Assembly (NCBI GenBank): GCA_026225945.1 | Contig: JAMJFZ010000770.1 | Coordinates: 1,241,501 to 1,305,500, forward strand | DNA from: Cricetomys ansorgei | Taxonomy: Eukaryota; Chordata; Mammalia; Rodentia; Nesomyidae | Direction: 5' to 3' | Length of the DNA stretch: 64,000 nucleotides | Shown: positions 10,968-21,830 of the stretch, one piece after another | Position numbering within the stretch: the first letter of the stretch is position 1 | Layout: each line of letters begins with the position of its first letter | Notes under the pieces: model-generated | What the model was told of the DNA's origin: nothing | The model's input: only the letters and a program-made list of their open reading frames with translations | Databases searched by the model: none | Program-made: the position numbers and the translations under genes

Positions 10968-11699
10968 GTTGATATGTCATATTTCTATGATAAATATATT
11001 AATAGTGGAATTATTGTGTCATATGTAGAGGGTCACTTCTGGTAAACATTTATGTGTTTTCTGGAGACACAGTATCTATTACACTCTTACTGGGGATATA
11101 CATTGTTTAAGTAGCTTTATTGACCTTGTCGGTTTTATACAGTTACCACTTGTTTTTCCCTGATGATAAAGAAAACAGAGTTTCCTTTGATGTGGCCACT
11201 TGATTATTCTATTGTGGAGAGGCTATCCAGTCTTCTCTAGTACCTGTCTTTTTTTAGCAGTCTTTTAAGTTTAGAGCACTTTATACCCAATTTAAGAAAT
11301 GTTTTTTGACCTCAAGGCAAAGAATTCTTCTATGTTATTCTTTACAACTATATTATTTTACTTCTAACAGCTAGCTCCACTTTGGAAGACTTTCAGGGTT
11401 GTGTAAGGTAGGGGGACAGATCCAGTCTTCATGTCTGTCTAATTTAGATCCACTCCTTACTGCTCCTCCCCAACTACTCTGCATTGGTGCTTTGTCATGG
11501 TATTTTGTTACAATATTGAAACTTTTCAGTAGATTTTCTGTATTTCATTAATCATTTGTCCTAAAAATGAGCAAATAGTATAAAACTGATAAATCTCTCA
11601 CCTGGCTAAGCTAGGGTGATAGGCTCACAGTGAAACTTTCCAAGGAATTGCATATATAGAAAAGGGAATGAACTTGGATTTTCATTTATTCATTTAAGA

Positions 11700-11884
11700 T
11701 TTACTTTTTCCATTATGTATATATGCATGTGACTATGTGTATATGTGTATATGCATGTGATATGTGCATGTGTGAATACAAGTACCTACAGAGTCTAGAA
11801 GAGGTGTGGATGCTGGGAACTGAACTCAGGTCTCCTGCAAGAGCAGTACAGGGTCTTAGTCACTGAGTCATCTTTCCAGTTCCA
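11700..11884 (-). mobile_element. B2/B3-type SINE
   Basis: 'gatgctgggaactgaactca', 'gtctcctgcaagagcag' and 'cactgagtcatctttccagt' are the reverse complement of the tRNA-derived head. The TG-rich part at 11715-11775 is the distal region. Confidence 0.85.
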
Positions 11885-11889
11885 GACTT

Positions 11890-12840
11890 AGTTTTAGTTC
11901 ATTCTTTTACTCATTGATGACTTTGTGTGTCTTCACATCTCATCTACAAAACAAGGATTGAAAGGAACATAGCTAAGGCACCAACACTCCATGTATGTAG
12001 GGACTCCCAACACGCCATGGCAACACTAACACAAGGTGTTAGCAAAGACAGACTTAAGAACGTGTCTCGCCTTCAGAAGCTCTTAGCTATCAACGGGATA
12101 GAGAGGCTGTTTAGAGGGCTAGAGAAGGAAGAAAGCTCACCGGGCATTGTGAGCTTTGCTTCCTCATTACCTTTGGCTTGGAAACCCTAACAGGGACTCG
12201 CAGTACTGGGATGAGAAGCATGAGAGACCTTCATTGTTGTTCTCATGGACTTGTACGCCAGTACTAAAACCCTGCCGTTTTGTGTTTCACAGGCCTTTTC
12301 TTTTTCCTGAAGGACATAAAACATATTTAGATAATATGTCTGAAACCTGAGGAAATATTCCCAGTTTAATTTTTACCTGTAGATTTCTGTTTTTATTTCT
12401 ATAGTTAATGGCTTTGGCCCTTCCCAGACGATTGGGACATACCACAGTGTTTACAATAAGGGAGCAAGTATTGTTTTTAAATACCTATTGCTGTCAAATA
12501 GATGATGCCATGTTATTATGTTAGAAACCTCCTCTGAATTGAGAGGACAGTGTCTTGACAACAATGTAGCAACACTCCAGATGAGTTATGCTGCATGCCA
12601 GAAGTGTATGGATTTGCCCATTGAGGAAATACTTTTTCCTTAGAGCATTTCACAAGGCTCTAAGCTTTTGACTAAGCATTGGGATTGGTCCCTCAATTCT
12701 GGACAGTAGCTATCTAGAAAAGAACTATGTGGGTGACAAGAGGCTGTGTTTCTACTGACTTCAAGATCACTTCTACCAGGAAGAAAGACAAATGTGTGAT
12801 GCCTGCTGGTGGGGTCAGGTGGGTAAGATTTTATCTATTA
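11890..12840. other. No gene; unassigned
   Basis: No repeat family or exon recognised. An 87-codon open frame (11927-12190) shows no known domain. Confidence 0.5.
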
Positions 12841-12849
12841 TATATAGAT

Positions 12850-12962
12850 TTTTTTTCTTTCTTTGGAAACAGGATCTTACTGTGTGTTCCAGGCTGACCT
12901 TGAACCCACAATCCTTCAGATTCAGTCTCTAGAATGCTGAGATTTACAGGCATGTACCTTGA
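12850..12962 (-). mobile_element. Old B1-related SINE
   Basis: 'gaaacaggatcttactgtgt', 'ccaggctgaccttgaaccca' and a diverged 'aatgctgagatttacaggca' follow the B1 layout. Confidence 0.7.
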
Positions 12963-13004
12963 CATTTGATACAAAAATGTCTTCCTCCTTCCCTCCCTTC
13001 CTTC

Positions 13005-13112
13005 CTGGTTTCAGGTAGTCCAAGCTGGCTTTGAACCTACCTTGAAGGACAGCCAATACTCTCAATCCTCTGCTTCCCAAGTGCTGGGGTTACAGGTGGC
13101 TATGCCTGTAGG
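13005..13112 (-). mobile_element. Old B1-related SINE
   Basis: 'tagtccaagctggctttgaa' and 'ttcccaagtgctggggttac' identify a second degenerate B1-like unit next to the one at 12850. Confidence 0.65.
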
Positions 13113-13179
13113 AAACATTAATTTATGGTTGACTTACCAAATCTCAAAGAAAACAGTGTATGTTGATAAGCAATGGCTT

Positions 13180-13290
13180 TTCCTCCCCCTCTTTCTCCTC
13201 TTCCTCCTCCTCCTCCTCCTCTTTCTCTTCCTCCTCCTCCACCTCCACCTCCTTCTCTTTCTTCTTTTTCTTTTTATTTTTTTTTTTTGA
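13180..13290. repeat. Polypyrimidine (TTCCTC)n tract
   Basis: CT-rich repeats run into a T run and then a reverse-oriented B1, so this is probably that B1's expanded tail. Its long Leu- or Ser-rich open frames are compositional. Confidence 0.95.
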
Positions 13291-13430
13291 GACAGGGTTT
13301 TTCTGTTGTAACTCTGACTGTCCTAGAACTCACTCTGTAGACCAGGCTAGCCTTGAACTCACAGAGATCCACCTGTCTCTGTCTCTGGAGTGCTTGGACT
13401 AAAGGCGTGCACCACCACTGCCCTGCTAAA
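13282..13430 (-). mobile_element. B1 SINE
   Basis: 'gagacagggtttttctgttg', 'actcactctgtagaccaggc' and 'ctaaaggcgtgcaccaccac' in order; well preserved. Confidence 0.95.
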
Positions 13431-14805
13431 CAGTGGCTTTTTAGTCATCCTTTTGTCTAACCTGTTTCTCTGAGTTGCTTCAATTTTTTATGCATTGGAA
13501 ACATGAGTGGCTTCAGCTCCACCACAGAGGGAATTTGGGCTACTCTCTATATATGGCACACTAGTTTACAGATTGACAACCTTTCTCTAAAGGGCTGGAT
13601 AATTAATATTTTAAAATATTTTGAGCTTTGATGTCTATATATTTGTATCAGCCAAACCTTCTTCTTTATTTTACAAATTAGTTGAAAGTGTCAAAACCAT
13701 TCTTAGATCTCAAGATGCATGAAAGATGCATGCATTTCCCTCTGGGTTGGCTTATCTCTGTCCTAGTGGTGCTTTTTTTTTTTTTTTTTTAAATTGCATC
13801 TTATTTCTCATTCTCCAAACCCTCAATTCTTGTTTTTCTTTGTTTTCAGGATAGGAAAGACTGACAAGTCCAACCTTTGTTGGAGGTGACCAAGGTCAAG
13901 TTACCTATGCCGTGTGGCTTGACACTAAGTGGAATTGTTCATATTTCAAGTCAGTCAGTCGGATTTTGGGAAGACGGGAATACTCACAGAGAGTATCTAT
14001 CACTTTGGAGATCCAATTACAAAGGAGGAATTGAGTGTCTGCTGTAATTCTGACTTCTGAGAATTACATCATTATACACTGGGGTGGGATAGCATGAACT
14101 ATGTATTGGAATCATATATCTAAAAAGTCTCCCAGTGAAGTACTTCCTTTAAATATGACCACTCAGCCACAGTGAGAAGAGACTTAGGTAGTTATTAGTC
14201 AGCACTCAGTTAAGATCCTGCAGAAGGTTGCTTTTTCAGTGCTTATTCTTGTGCCTGGATTTGCTTTGTTGCTGATCAGCAACACCAAGAGACTTTTATC
14301 CAACAAAGCATCAAAGGCGACTGTCCACAGTCTGTGACCCTGCCCAAACCTCTAGTGCTGTTCTGTGAGTCCCTGATCCTAAGAAGACTGCAAGTCTTTC
14401 CCTTCTCCTTCCTCTGCAGAGGACTTTGCCTAGGCATTTAAGATGAAGGTTTCTGCTGGTGACAAGCCAAATACCAGAAAGAGCAGAGGGGTTAGCAAGT
14501 AGTAAACCACACGCCTGCGCTGTCCACATGGCTTTCTTCCTCTCTGGGAAGTAGAAGACACAAATTAGACACATTTGGCTTGAAGTAGGCCAATCTCTCT
14601 CTTTAAATAACTGGACTTTAAGGACAGACTTACTTTAGTTTCCTGTCTTGGCATCTTTAACTTTGAGCACCTTGTTCAGCCAGATGAGGGACTCAATAAA
14701 AGCTGCATGTTAAATTTAACTGCAGTAAGTTTCATGTAAAATTTTAAAAAATCAATGTATAACACATCTTATTGTGAAAATTTAAAAATAGGTTTATTTT
14801 AGAAT
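13430..14805. other. No gene; unassigned
   Basis: Contains a T run (about 13772-13790) and a 16-bp perfect palindrome at 14268-14283. No exon or repeat family recognised. Confidence 0.5.
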
Positions 14806-14809
14806 CTTT

Positions 14810-14960
14810 ATCTGCAGTTCTAGGGATTTAACTTAGGGTTCCACACCTATGGGGGAGCACCCAGCCATTGAACTGTATCTAAGTTTTTTTTTGTTTTTGT
14901 TTTTGAGATAGGTCTCTCTTTGGAGCCTAAGCTAGTTTTGAAGTAACTATGTAGCAGGGG
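14810..14960 (-). mobile_element. Degenerate B4 (ID + B1) SINE
   Basis: 'agggatttaacttagggttc' and 'cccagccattgaactgtatc' look like a reversed ID unit. They are followed by T-rich DNA and a B1-like 'tttgagataggtctctcttt'. Much diverged. Confidence 0.5.
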
Positions 14961-16690
14961 AAGTGTCTTTCACCAGTGGAGGAGGCCATATAAAAAGAAG
15001 ATTCAAGGATCAGAGTGGCTCCCATAGGTTAATTACTCTCTCATGTTGAGTTTTAGGGTATTTTTCTAAACATAAAAAGTGCTGACATGGAAGGTTGAAC
15101 TTTGATTTTAATAAAGGAAAACCCTTGGAGAGTGGGATGCGGATCCTTTTCCTCGTAAAGACTTAAGACTTTCGTGTGCATGCAGTGGCTAAATGTCTGC
15201 TTTGTCACATTCCAAGGTCTGCTGATGTCAACCTGTGTTCACCTCCTCTTAGAAACTCTTCCTGCCAGTCATCTCTCCTCTGCTCAGACTCTTGTAGGAC
15301 ATGTCACCCACCCCTTCTTTCCTGCCATGAGGAGCAGAAGCATGTCCCAGCTGTGGCTCTGAATCCAGTCGTGAAAGCTGTACCAGGAAGGGTGGACCGT
15401 GAGAGGGAGAGAGGGCTGAGCTGTGTCCAGCTCTCCTAGTTGCACGAGAGACCCCCTCCCCATCTGCCAAGAAGCAGATTTGTCACTTTCAAGCGAGGAG
15501 CTTTAGATGGCTCCTTTTTATCTGGGTATTTGGTGATTGAAATTGCCATGAGGACTTTTTATTTTTTAATTATAAACATCTAAATTACTGATAAATATGG
15601 CAATTACCCACCTTTCCTAAGGCATCCTGGCCCCTGCTTGTGCTTTTCCACTTCTCCTGCTGACAGACAGCAAATTCCCACTTCCTAAGACATAGACAGT
15701 GCTGAAACTGGAATATGTTTCTGTCCCCTTTACCTTCCTCACTGGTTTATAGTAAATTCCTATGTAGAGCCTCAAACAATTGGCCCTCAGTGTTTGAGAA
15801 CACAGCCCACTGAAGCTTAAGTTAACTTGAAAATTCTTCTCCCTGTGGTTTCAAGAACACTGAATGTACCAGAAGCCAGGAATTACTGTAATTAAAGAAA
15901 AAAATACTTCTCAAGTAAATGCCTGGCAGAGACATCGCCGTTGGCTGGGAAGAGAGCCTGCCCTTGGCCTGAGATGGCACAAACTGGGCTGCCAATGAGG
16001 CAGTCAGAATGGCTTGGCGTGTTTGTTAGCATCACTGGCAAGTGTCTAGGCATAGGAAAACGCACACACAAGAACTCCCTCTGCAGGCCTCACAACAACC
16101 AACCCTTTGATCTGGGAACAGCCCCAGGTCCTAAGAAGCTCTGTGACAGCATGAATGTGGAGAGGCAGCATTTCCCTTCCAGAAGGCAAAAGAAGTATAG
16201 ATTGTTCTGGAGTGTCTCTGGCAGACTGTAAGTATGTAGTCTTGCATTCCTTAGTTCCTAGGTGACAGCTGTTGGATCTTTTAGAAAGCAGAATGCAAAG
16301 AACACTGCAATATAGCCTGCTATATGTGGGCATGCAATCCTAGGAGACCTCCCTCTGCAACACGGAGGAATAAATGTCTAGGTAACTCCCCCCGAGAAAT
16401 CAGGATGAAAATCCTCTACCACACAGTTGTTGGCTGCATGTGGACCAGAGTTCATGGTGATGGAGCATCCAAGTGGCTGCCTGAGGTTTCCTCTCTACTT
16501 TACTGCAGATCTCCAGACCTCACCATCACCTACAGACCTCACCAGCACCAAGCGCTATGTCTTCTTCTCTGGCACTGTGATGCATGTCCTGCCACATGCT
16601 AAGCCCCAACATCCTGTCTTGTGATAACATTTCTTATGAGTTGGAGAATACTCACTTCCTATGTGTCACAGTTAGATGACAACTTCATGT
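14960..16690. other. No gene; unassigned
   Basis: Overlapping open frames of 62-96 codons on both strands have no recognisable domain. No repeat family recognised. Confidence 0.5.
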
Positions 16691-16699
16691 ACTTTAGTC

Positions 16700-17460
16700 T
16701 TTTAAAAAATGCATATGCATGTATGCATGTGTTCATGTGTGGTATATACATGGGTAAGGTGTGAGCACACATATGTGCACAGGCCTGTGGAGACCATAGG
16801 ACTTTGAGTGTCAGCCTTAGAAATGCTGTCTACCTCCTTTGACATAGGGTCTAAGTATTGGCTAGTTTTATGCCAACAGGATACAAGCTATATTCATCTG
16901 AGAGGGGGAAGATTCAACTGAGAAAATGCCTCCATAAGATCAGGCTGTAGGCAAGCCTGTAGAGAATTTTATTAATAGCAATTAATGTGGGAGGACACAG
17001 GATACTGTGGGAGGTGCCATCCCTGGGCTGGTGATCCTGGGTCCTGTAAGAAAACAGGCTGAACAATCCATGAGGAGCAAGTCAGTAAGCAGTACCTATC
17101 CATGGCTTCTGCATCAGCTCCTCCCTCCAGGTTCCTACCCTGATTAGTTCCTGTCCTCAATGCTTTTGATAATAAACTGTTATTTGGAACTGTGAGTGAA
17201 ATAAACCCCTTCCTCCCCAAGTTGTTTTGTTATTGTGTTTCATTGCAGCAATAGAAACCCTGAAGTCTTTCATTGGCTTATATGTTGCCCTTAGGTTGGC
17301 TGATGGGCAAGTCTCAGGGATCCTCTTGTCTCTACCTTCCTGATGCTGGGATTACAGGTGTGTGCTGCCATGCTAGGCTTTTGATTAGGTGCTGGGAATG
17401 GGACTCAATTCCACGTGTTTGCAAAGCATTCCTTTGCTGACTGAGCCATCTCCCTACCTT
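16700..17460 (-). mobile_element. Rodent interspersed repeat, split by an LTR
   Basis: The left part (16700-16853: 'gcacaggcctgtggagacca') and right part (17265-17460: 'gctgggattacaggtgtgtg', 'tgactgagccatctccctac') rejoin in the same layout as 8190-8615. The LTR at 16854-17264 separates them. Confidence 0.55.
16854..17264 (+). mobile_element. MaLR (MTD/ORR1-type) LTR
   Basis: 'ttggctagttttatgccaac', 'gaaaatgcctccataagatc', 'ggtgccatccctgggctggt', 'gtgaaataaaccccttcctc' and 'agcaatagaaaccctgaag' follow the family order, including the AATAAA at about 17200. Flanked by GTCTA (16849-16853) and GTCTT (17265-17269), 4 of 5 bases matching. Confidence 0.85.
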
Positions 17461-17464
17461 GTTA

Positions 17465-18430
17465 TGTTCTGGACACTTCAAGCCACCAGTGAATTCTCTC
17501 CCTGTTGCCCTGTTGGATGCTCATTTCTGGACAAGTTTCAGGAGATGGCTAGTTCTAACTACCATTTGCTTCTTCTAGTGACCACTCTCATTGCTGCTGC
17601 ATTTGGGAAGAATAGACGAGGTTCCCAGCTTGTAATATCTAACAATAGCTTTGGGCTTTCTTATTTTGACTTGTATGTTTGTTTATGGGAAGAAACACAG
17701 CCAAACACTTATTTATAAGACTTTTATTATTTTTTCAAGTTAATTCTCAAGATTGAAGATACTTTTAATTTTAATATTAACTTTTTGCACATAGTATTTA
17801 TGTTTTTAATATAAAATGCATTATCATACACAAGTGACTTAAATATTGATCCTTTCAGTATAAGGAATGTTTTCTACTTTATCATTTGAGAAAATGTGTC
17901 TTTTCTAGAGAATGAATTCTGTTGTATAAATAGGGTTTGTTTAATTCTTTGTAATCTTTCTTGCCTAGGGTATATAGCTTTTATAGTAATAATAAGAGCT
18001 AATTAATTTTTAACTGATAGTTGGGAGAAGCCTATATGTCATAATACAATCTTCTTTGATAAGATCTTTCTGAGTGTGGGGTATTTTTGCAAGGGCTTCA
18101 GCCATCAGATTTCACAGTTCTGATCGGCGCCTGTCCCCAGCCTGGGTGTTGGAGAGCACTGTAAGTTAGATGGATGATGAGTCATGGATGGGGACAAGTC
18201 AGAGCTAATCTGTGTCCCAGTCAGCTCCAGACAGCTTGACTTACCTCTGTGTTGATCAGTGCTCCCAAGGTCAAGACCGTATGGTATAGAGGAGGAAGGA
18301 AGCCATCCTGCCTTCAGGGCCTCCTGCCGTGTTCTTCCACCTGAGTTGTTCTCTGAGTGAGGAGTAGATGGGACTTATGCTTGAATTCTGCCCCATAGAA
18401 AACAATCAATTTTTAAAGTTTAAGATGTGT
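17465..18430. other. No gene; AT-rich unassigned DNA
   Basis: AT-rich, especially 17700-18060. No exon or repeat family recognised. Confidence 0.5.
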
Positions 18431-18436
18431 GTGTCA

Positions 18437-18775
18437 GTCGTGACAAAATTTCTGAGATAAACAGCTTCTAAAAAAGGAAAGACCTATTTTGGACCCTAGT
18501 TCCAGAGACTCAGTCCATGACTCTGCTGCTTTTGGGCCTGTGGGATGGCAGTGTCTTATCATGGAAGCATATACAGAGGAATCCTTCACTCATGGTGTCC
18601 AGGATGTAAAGAGAGAAAGAGGAAGGGGCCCAATAGCCTACTCAAAGGCAACATCCCAAAGGACCTAATTTCTCCCAGCAGGCTTCGCCTCTAAAGGTCC
18701 TACCACCTCCCAATCTCATCACAGGCTGGCTGCTAAGCCTTCGGAACAGAAGCCCTGAGGGGTCAGTCTTAGTAA
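18437..18775 (-). mobile_element. Diverged MaLR LTR
   Basis: 'gttccagagactcagtccat', 'tttctcccagcaggcttcgc' and 'aaaggtcctaccacctccca' follow the reverse MaLR LTR order. Boundaries approximate. Confidence 0.6.
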
Positions 18776-19069
18776 GAGAGGGTGAGTGGTTGGCACAACA
18801 GACTGTTCCAAGTTCTTCTCACTGGCCTTCCCTGCTCTCCCTACCATTTCCTTCCTTTTGACCCTCTTTCCTGATAAATGCCTCTTGCTCTCAACTGATC
18901 TTTATTCCTTATACTCAAGATTACAGATTTCCTTATGACTGTACACACCCACCCTAGGCAGCAAAAATGTCCACATATGGGGATTTTGTTGTCTTTTTAG
19001 CTCCTATCTAAACTCTGTTTATTTTTTTATTTTTTTGCCTTGAGGTCATTTAGTAGCTTAGACATTGTC

Positions 19070-19127
19070 ATGGCTAATACTGTCAACTTGACAGGATCTA
19101 AAATCACCTAGGAAACAGATCTCCAGC
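19070..19127 (+). mobile_element. 5' fragment of a MaLR LTR
   Basis: 'ctgtcaacttgacaggatct' and 'aatcacctaggaaacag' match the start of a MaLR LTR. A better copy is at 23912-24282. It stops where an oppositely oriented fragment begins. Confidence 0.65.
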
Positions 19128-19345
19128 ATGAGGCAGCCGATTACGCCGGGTCAGCAGTCAGGAGGCAAGGAGAGGTGAATGCTACCGCTAGCTTGCTTTC
19201 TCCTTTTCATTCAGTCCTACATCCCAACCCACGGAATGGTGCTGTCCACATCCCAGGGTTAAACCTGGGAACACCCTCATAGACACAGCTACAGTTGCGT
19301 TTCCAAGGAGATTCTGCAGCCAGTCAAGTTGCCAACGAAGGTGAA
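19128..19345 (-). mobile_element. Internal fragment of a MaLR LTR
   Basis: 'ccttttcattcagtcctaca' and 'acggaatggtgctgtccaca' resemble the reverse LTRs at 10015-10325 and 35926-36255. It abuts an opposite-strand fragment. Confidence 0.6.
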
Positions 19346-20985
19346 CCATTGACAGGTGCAAAACTCCCTCTCACCTTTTCCAGATGAACCAATGGATGAA
19401 GATCTAATTAACTGATTTCTATTACTATTGGTTTTAACTTTGTGGCAGTTAAGGGCTGCTCTGCAGGACCCCAATCTCATAGCATATGTTTTAGATTGGA
19501 AGAAATTCCTAAACACATTTATTGCCTGATGACCTTTTAGTTTTATGGTTGGTTAAAAGCTGACCCCCCATTGTCTCATCTCTAACCCTGCAGTTACTAA
19601 TAAGCCACTGTGCTACTGGCTTATTTTTAACTGGTTAGGCACTGACAAACAGCTTAGGGCTTTTCTTTTATGATATTTGAAAGCTGCATCTAATTTTTTA
19701 ACTTGCCACCTTTCCCTGTAGCCCCACAGACCACTGTTCAGTTGGTGATAGAGGTGTCACCTTTCCCTGTAGCCCCACAGACCACTGTTCAGTTGGTGAT
19801 AGAGGTGTCACCTTTCCCTGTAGCCCCACAGACCACTGTTCAGTTGATGGTAGAGGTGTCACCTTTCTTTTAATTATTTTTATCCGACTCAATTCAGTTT
19901 TTATTTCTTTTAATAAGAGATCTATCTTTCTCCAATAAAAGTTGTCCGCAGACAAGTTTTGATCACTCAGGCTCTGATGGCCTGAAGCAAGTGTCAAAGC
20001 AGCTAGGCTATCAGAATAAAGGAAAAGCTGCATTTATAGTTCAAATTACTACATAGAAGTTGATAGTCCTGTTTTGATTTAAAGCCCTGTCTCCAATAAT
20101 AGGAGAAAGAGGATCACAGCTTATCTGGAGCTGTAAGGCTTCACAGTGGCCTGTAATTCAAGGCTTATCTCTGGGAATGCCTGGTCTTTAAACATGTAAA
20201 TCTTTTCTGGGCTCCTGAGACTGCCATCTTCCCCAGCCAGCTCAGGCTCAGCTGGGGAGGAAAATGTCAGTTTTATCTTTTCAGGTCATCTTATCATCTG
20301 TCAAACTAAATAAAAAGATATTCATAGAGTCTCCAGTGTACACTGCCATTTACTTGGGAAGAATGGAGCCCTGCTCTAGGAGTGTGTGTGCCTTATGACA
20401 CGGTATAATCAAAGAGATTGAGGCCAGGGTTAGTAACCATGAGGCACGCTATTTCATCAGGCGTTTTGACAGGACTATACTTGGTTATGACGATTAAGAA
20501 GAATGAAGGCATACAATGCTGAACAGGGGTTGCTAGCCATATGTCCTCATGGGGGATAAAAATTTTAAGTTCAACTTAATAGTCCACAATCGTAACCTCA
20601 TAGTTCAGTGTGTGATCACTCTAGTCCATCCTGGAAAGTCTGGGATGAAGAAAACATTCATGATAATAGCAGGTCTCCTGTATTAAGTGATGCATGGGTT
20701 GAATTTCTCTTTTTGACTTAATGGCCTTCATAGTAGTGATGTAATAACAGTCTTACATCTTACATCGGTGCTGAGTTGTTTAAGAATTTGCAAGGTGCTA
20801 ACTTTGACTGTTTGACATTCTTTCTTATTGCAGTGGGATGAGCTCTGGCCACTCAGGTCTGTGCAAGTGTAGCAATTCCTGTCTGTCCTGCACACCTCTC
20901 CCATGCTTAGGTTCTGGTTCCTGCAGCTCCCCAGAATGTCCTTAGGAGGAAGCTGTGCTATCACGCTCCCAAAGATTCAAGATCC
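19345..20985. other. No gene; unassigned apart from a tandem repeat
   Basis: Apart from the 51-bp tandem repeat at 19707-19870, no repeat family or exon is recognised. Confidence 0.5.
19707..19870. repeat. 51-bp tandem repeat, 3.2 copies
   Basis: Units start at 19707, 19758, 19809 and (partial) 19860 with 'cacctttccctgtagcccca'. The first two are identical and the third differs at two positions (ttgatggtag for ttggtgatag). Because 51 is a multiple of 3, a 111-codon minus-strand frame (19698-20033) stays open and repeats a 17-residue unit. No other coding evidence. Confidence 0.97.
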
Positions 20986-20989
20986 TTCC

Positions 20990-21373
20990 TTTTGGAGAAG
21001 TTTATTTCTAGTTAAGTTTATAATTGTTTGTACATTGTTGGGAAAGGGCTGCCCAAGCCTTGGCAGTTTGTGTTATCTGCAGCTATCGGCTTTATGCAAA
21101 GGCTGTTTGATGGCTCATGATCTGTACCTGCCCACTGCTCTCTGTCAGAGCCAGGCGTTTGGATGAGAGGGGAGAGTTTTTGTATCAATAGAACACCCGA
21201 GGAGCTTCTGAATCAATGAAAACACCTGAGATCCAATGATCAGGGTTCCGTTGTCCACTGTAATGACACTGGCCATGACAGGTGGTTCCCTCTGCTGAGG
21301 CCTGGCAGGGTTTGCCTCTCTGAAAATGCTTCTTTGTCTTTATTGCTGATCGACACAACAGTGTACTGCTACA
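20990..21373 (+). mobile_element. Solo LTR (ERVK-like), same family as 395-723
   Basis: Flanked by identical CCTTCC at 20984-20989 and 21374-21379. It ends CTACA; the expected initial TG has become TT. It aligns to the complement of 395-723 from start ('gagaagtttatttctagtt') through 'aaaacacctgag' and 'ggtggttccctctgctga' to the end. Confidence 0.78.
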
Positions 21374-21444
21374 CCTTCCTCCTTTCCTGACTTGTTTCTC
21401 ACCTCACCCTCAGACCCCATCCCTCTGTCTTCAGGTCAACTCAC

Positions 21445-21830
21445 TGTGATGGTTCGTTTGGTTGCCAACCTGATTTGTCTTAGGCAACACCAGGTTAGTA
21501 AAGCACACTTCTGGGTCTGTGATTGAGTTTCCAGAGACTATTCAGTCATGAGGAACTCACCTAGTGAATGGGTTAAGACCTTGATGGATTCACAGTATTA
21601 TGGGATGGTTGAGAAGGGGTGAAAGTTGGGAGGTGGGGTACAGTTGGGGGGTGTACCTTGAGGACGACACCTTGCTCTGGCCCTTTCCTGTCCCCATTTT
21701 TCCTATATTCCTCTTGTCTGCCATGATGTGAGCTGTACTTCTTCCCTTCCCTCAGAAACTATAACCCAAACAAGCCTTTCCTTTGTGAAGTTCCTGTTGG
21801 CTAGTTGGTCACAGAGACTCAAAAGGAATG
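21445..21830 (+). mobile_element. MaLR-type LTR (old)
   Basis: Starts 'tgtgatggttcgtttggttg'. The late part has 'tctgccatgatgtgagctgt' and 'cagaaactataacccaaaca', followed by 'ggtcacagagactc', the order of MaLR LTR 3' ends. Confidence 0.65.

Larger units (their letters stand above)
9955..11540 (-). mobile_element. Ancient L1 (3' part, antisense), split by two LTRs
   Basis: Read along the plus strand, 'ttgaactttatataaataga', 'tgtagtccattcctgttcat', 'agtggaattattgtgtcata' and 'ttgtgtaaggtagggggaca' match, in order, the reverse complement of the 3' end of old L1 ORF2 plus 3' UTR. All frames are broken. LTRs at 10015-10325 and 10621-10967 interrupt it. At the first site the L1 text rejoins across the insertion ('acctag' then 'aagttccc'). 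Confidence 0.75.

Noticed and set aside
13042..13402. Leu-rich and Ser/Phe-rich frames
   Set aside because: Arise from the polypyrimidine tract and antisense B1.
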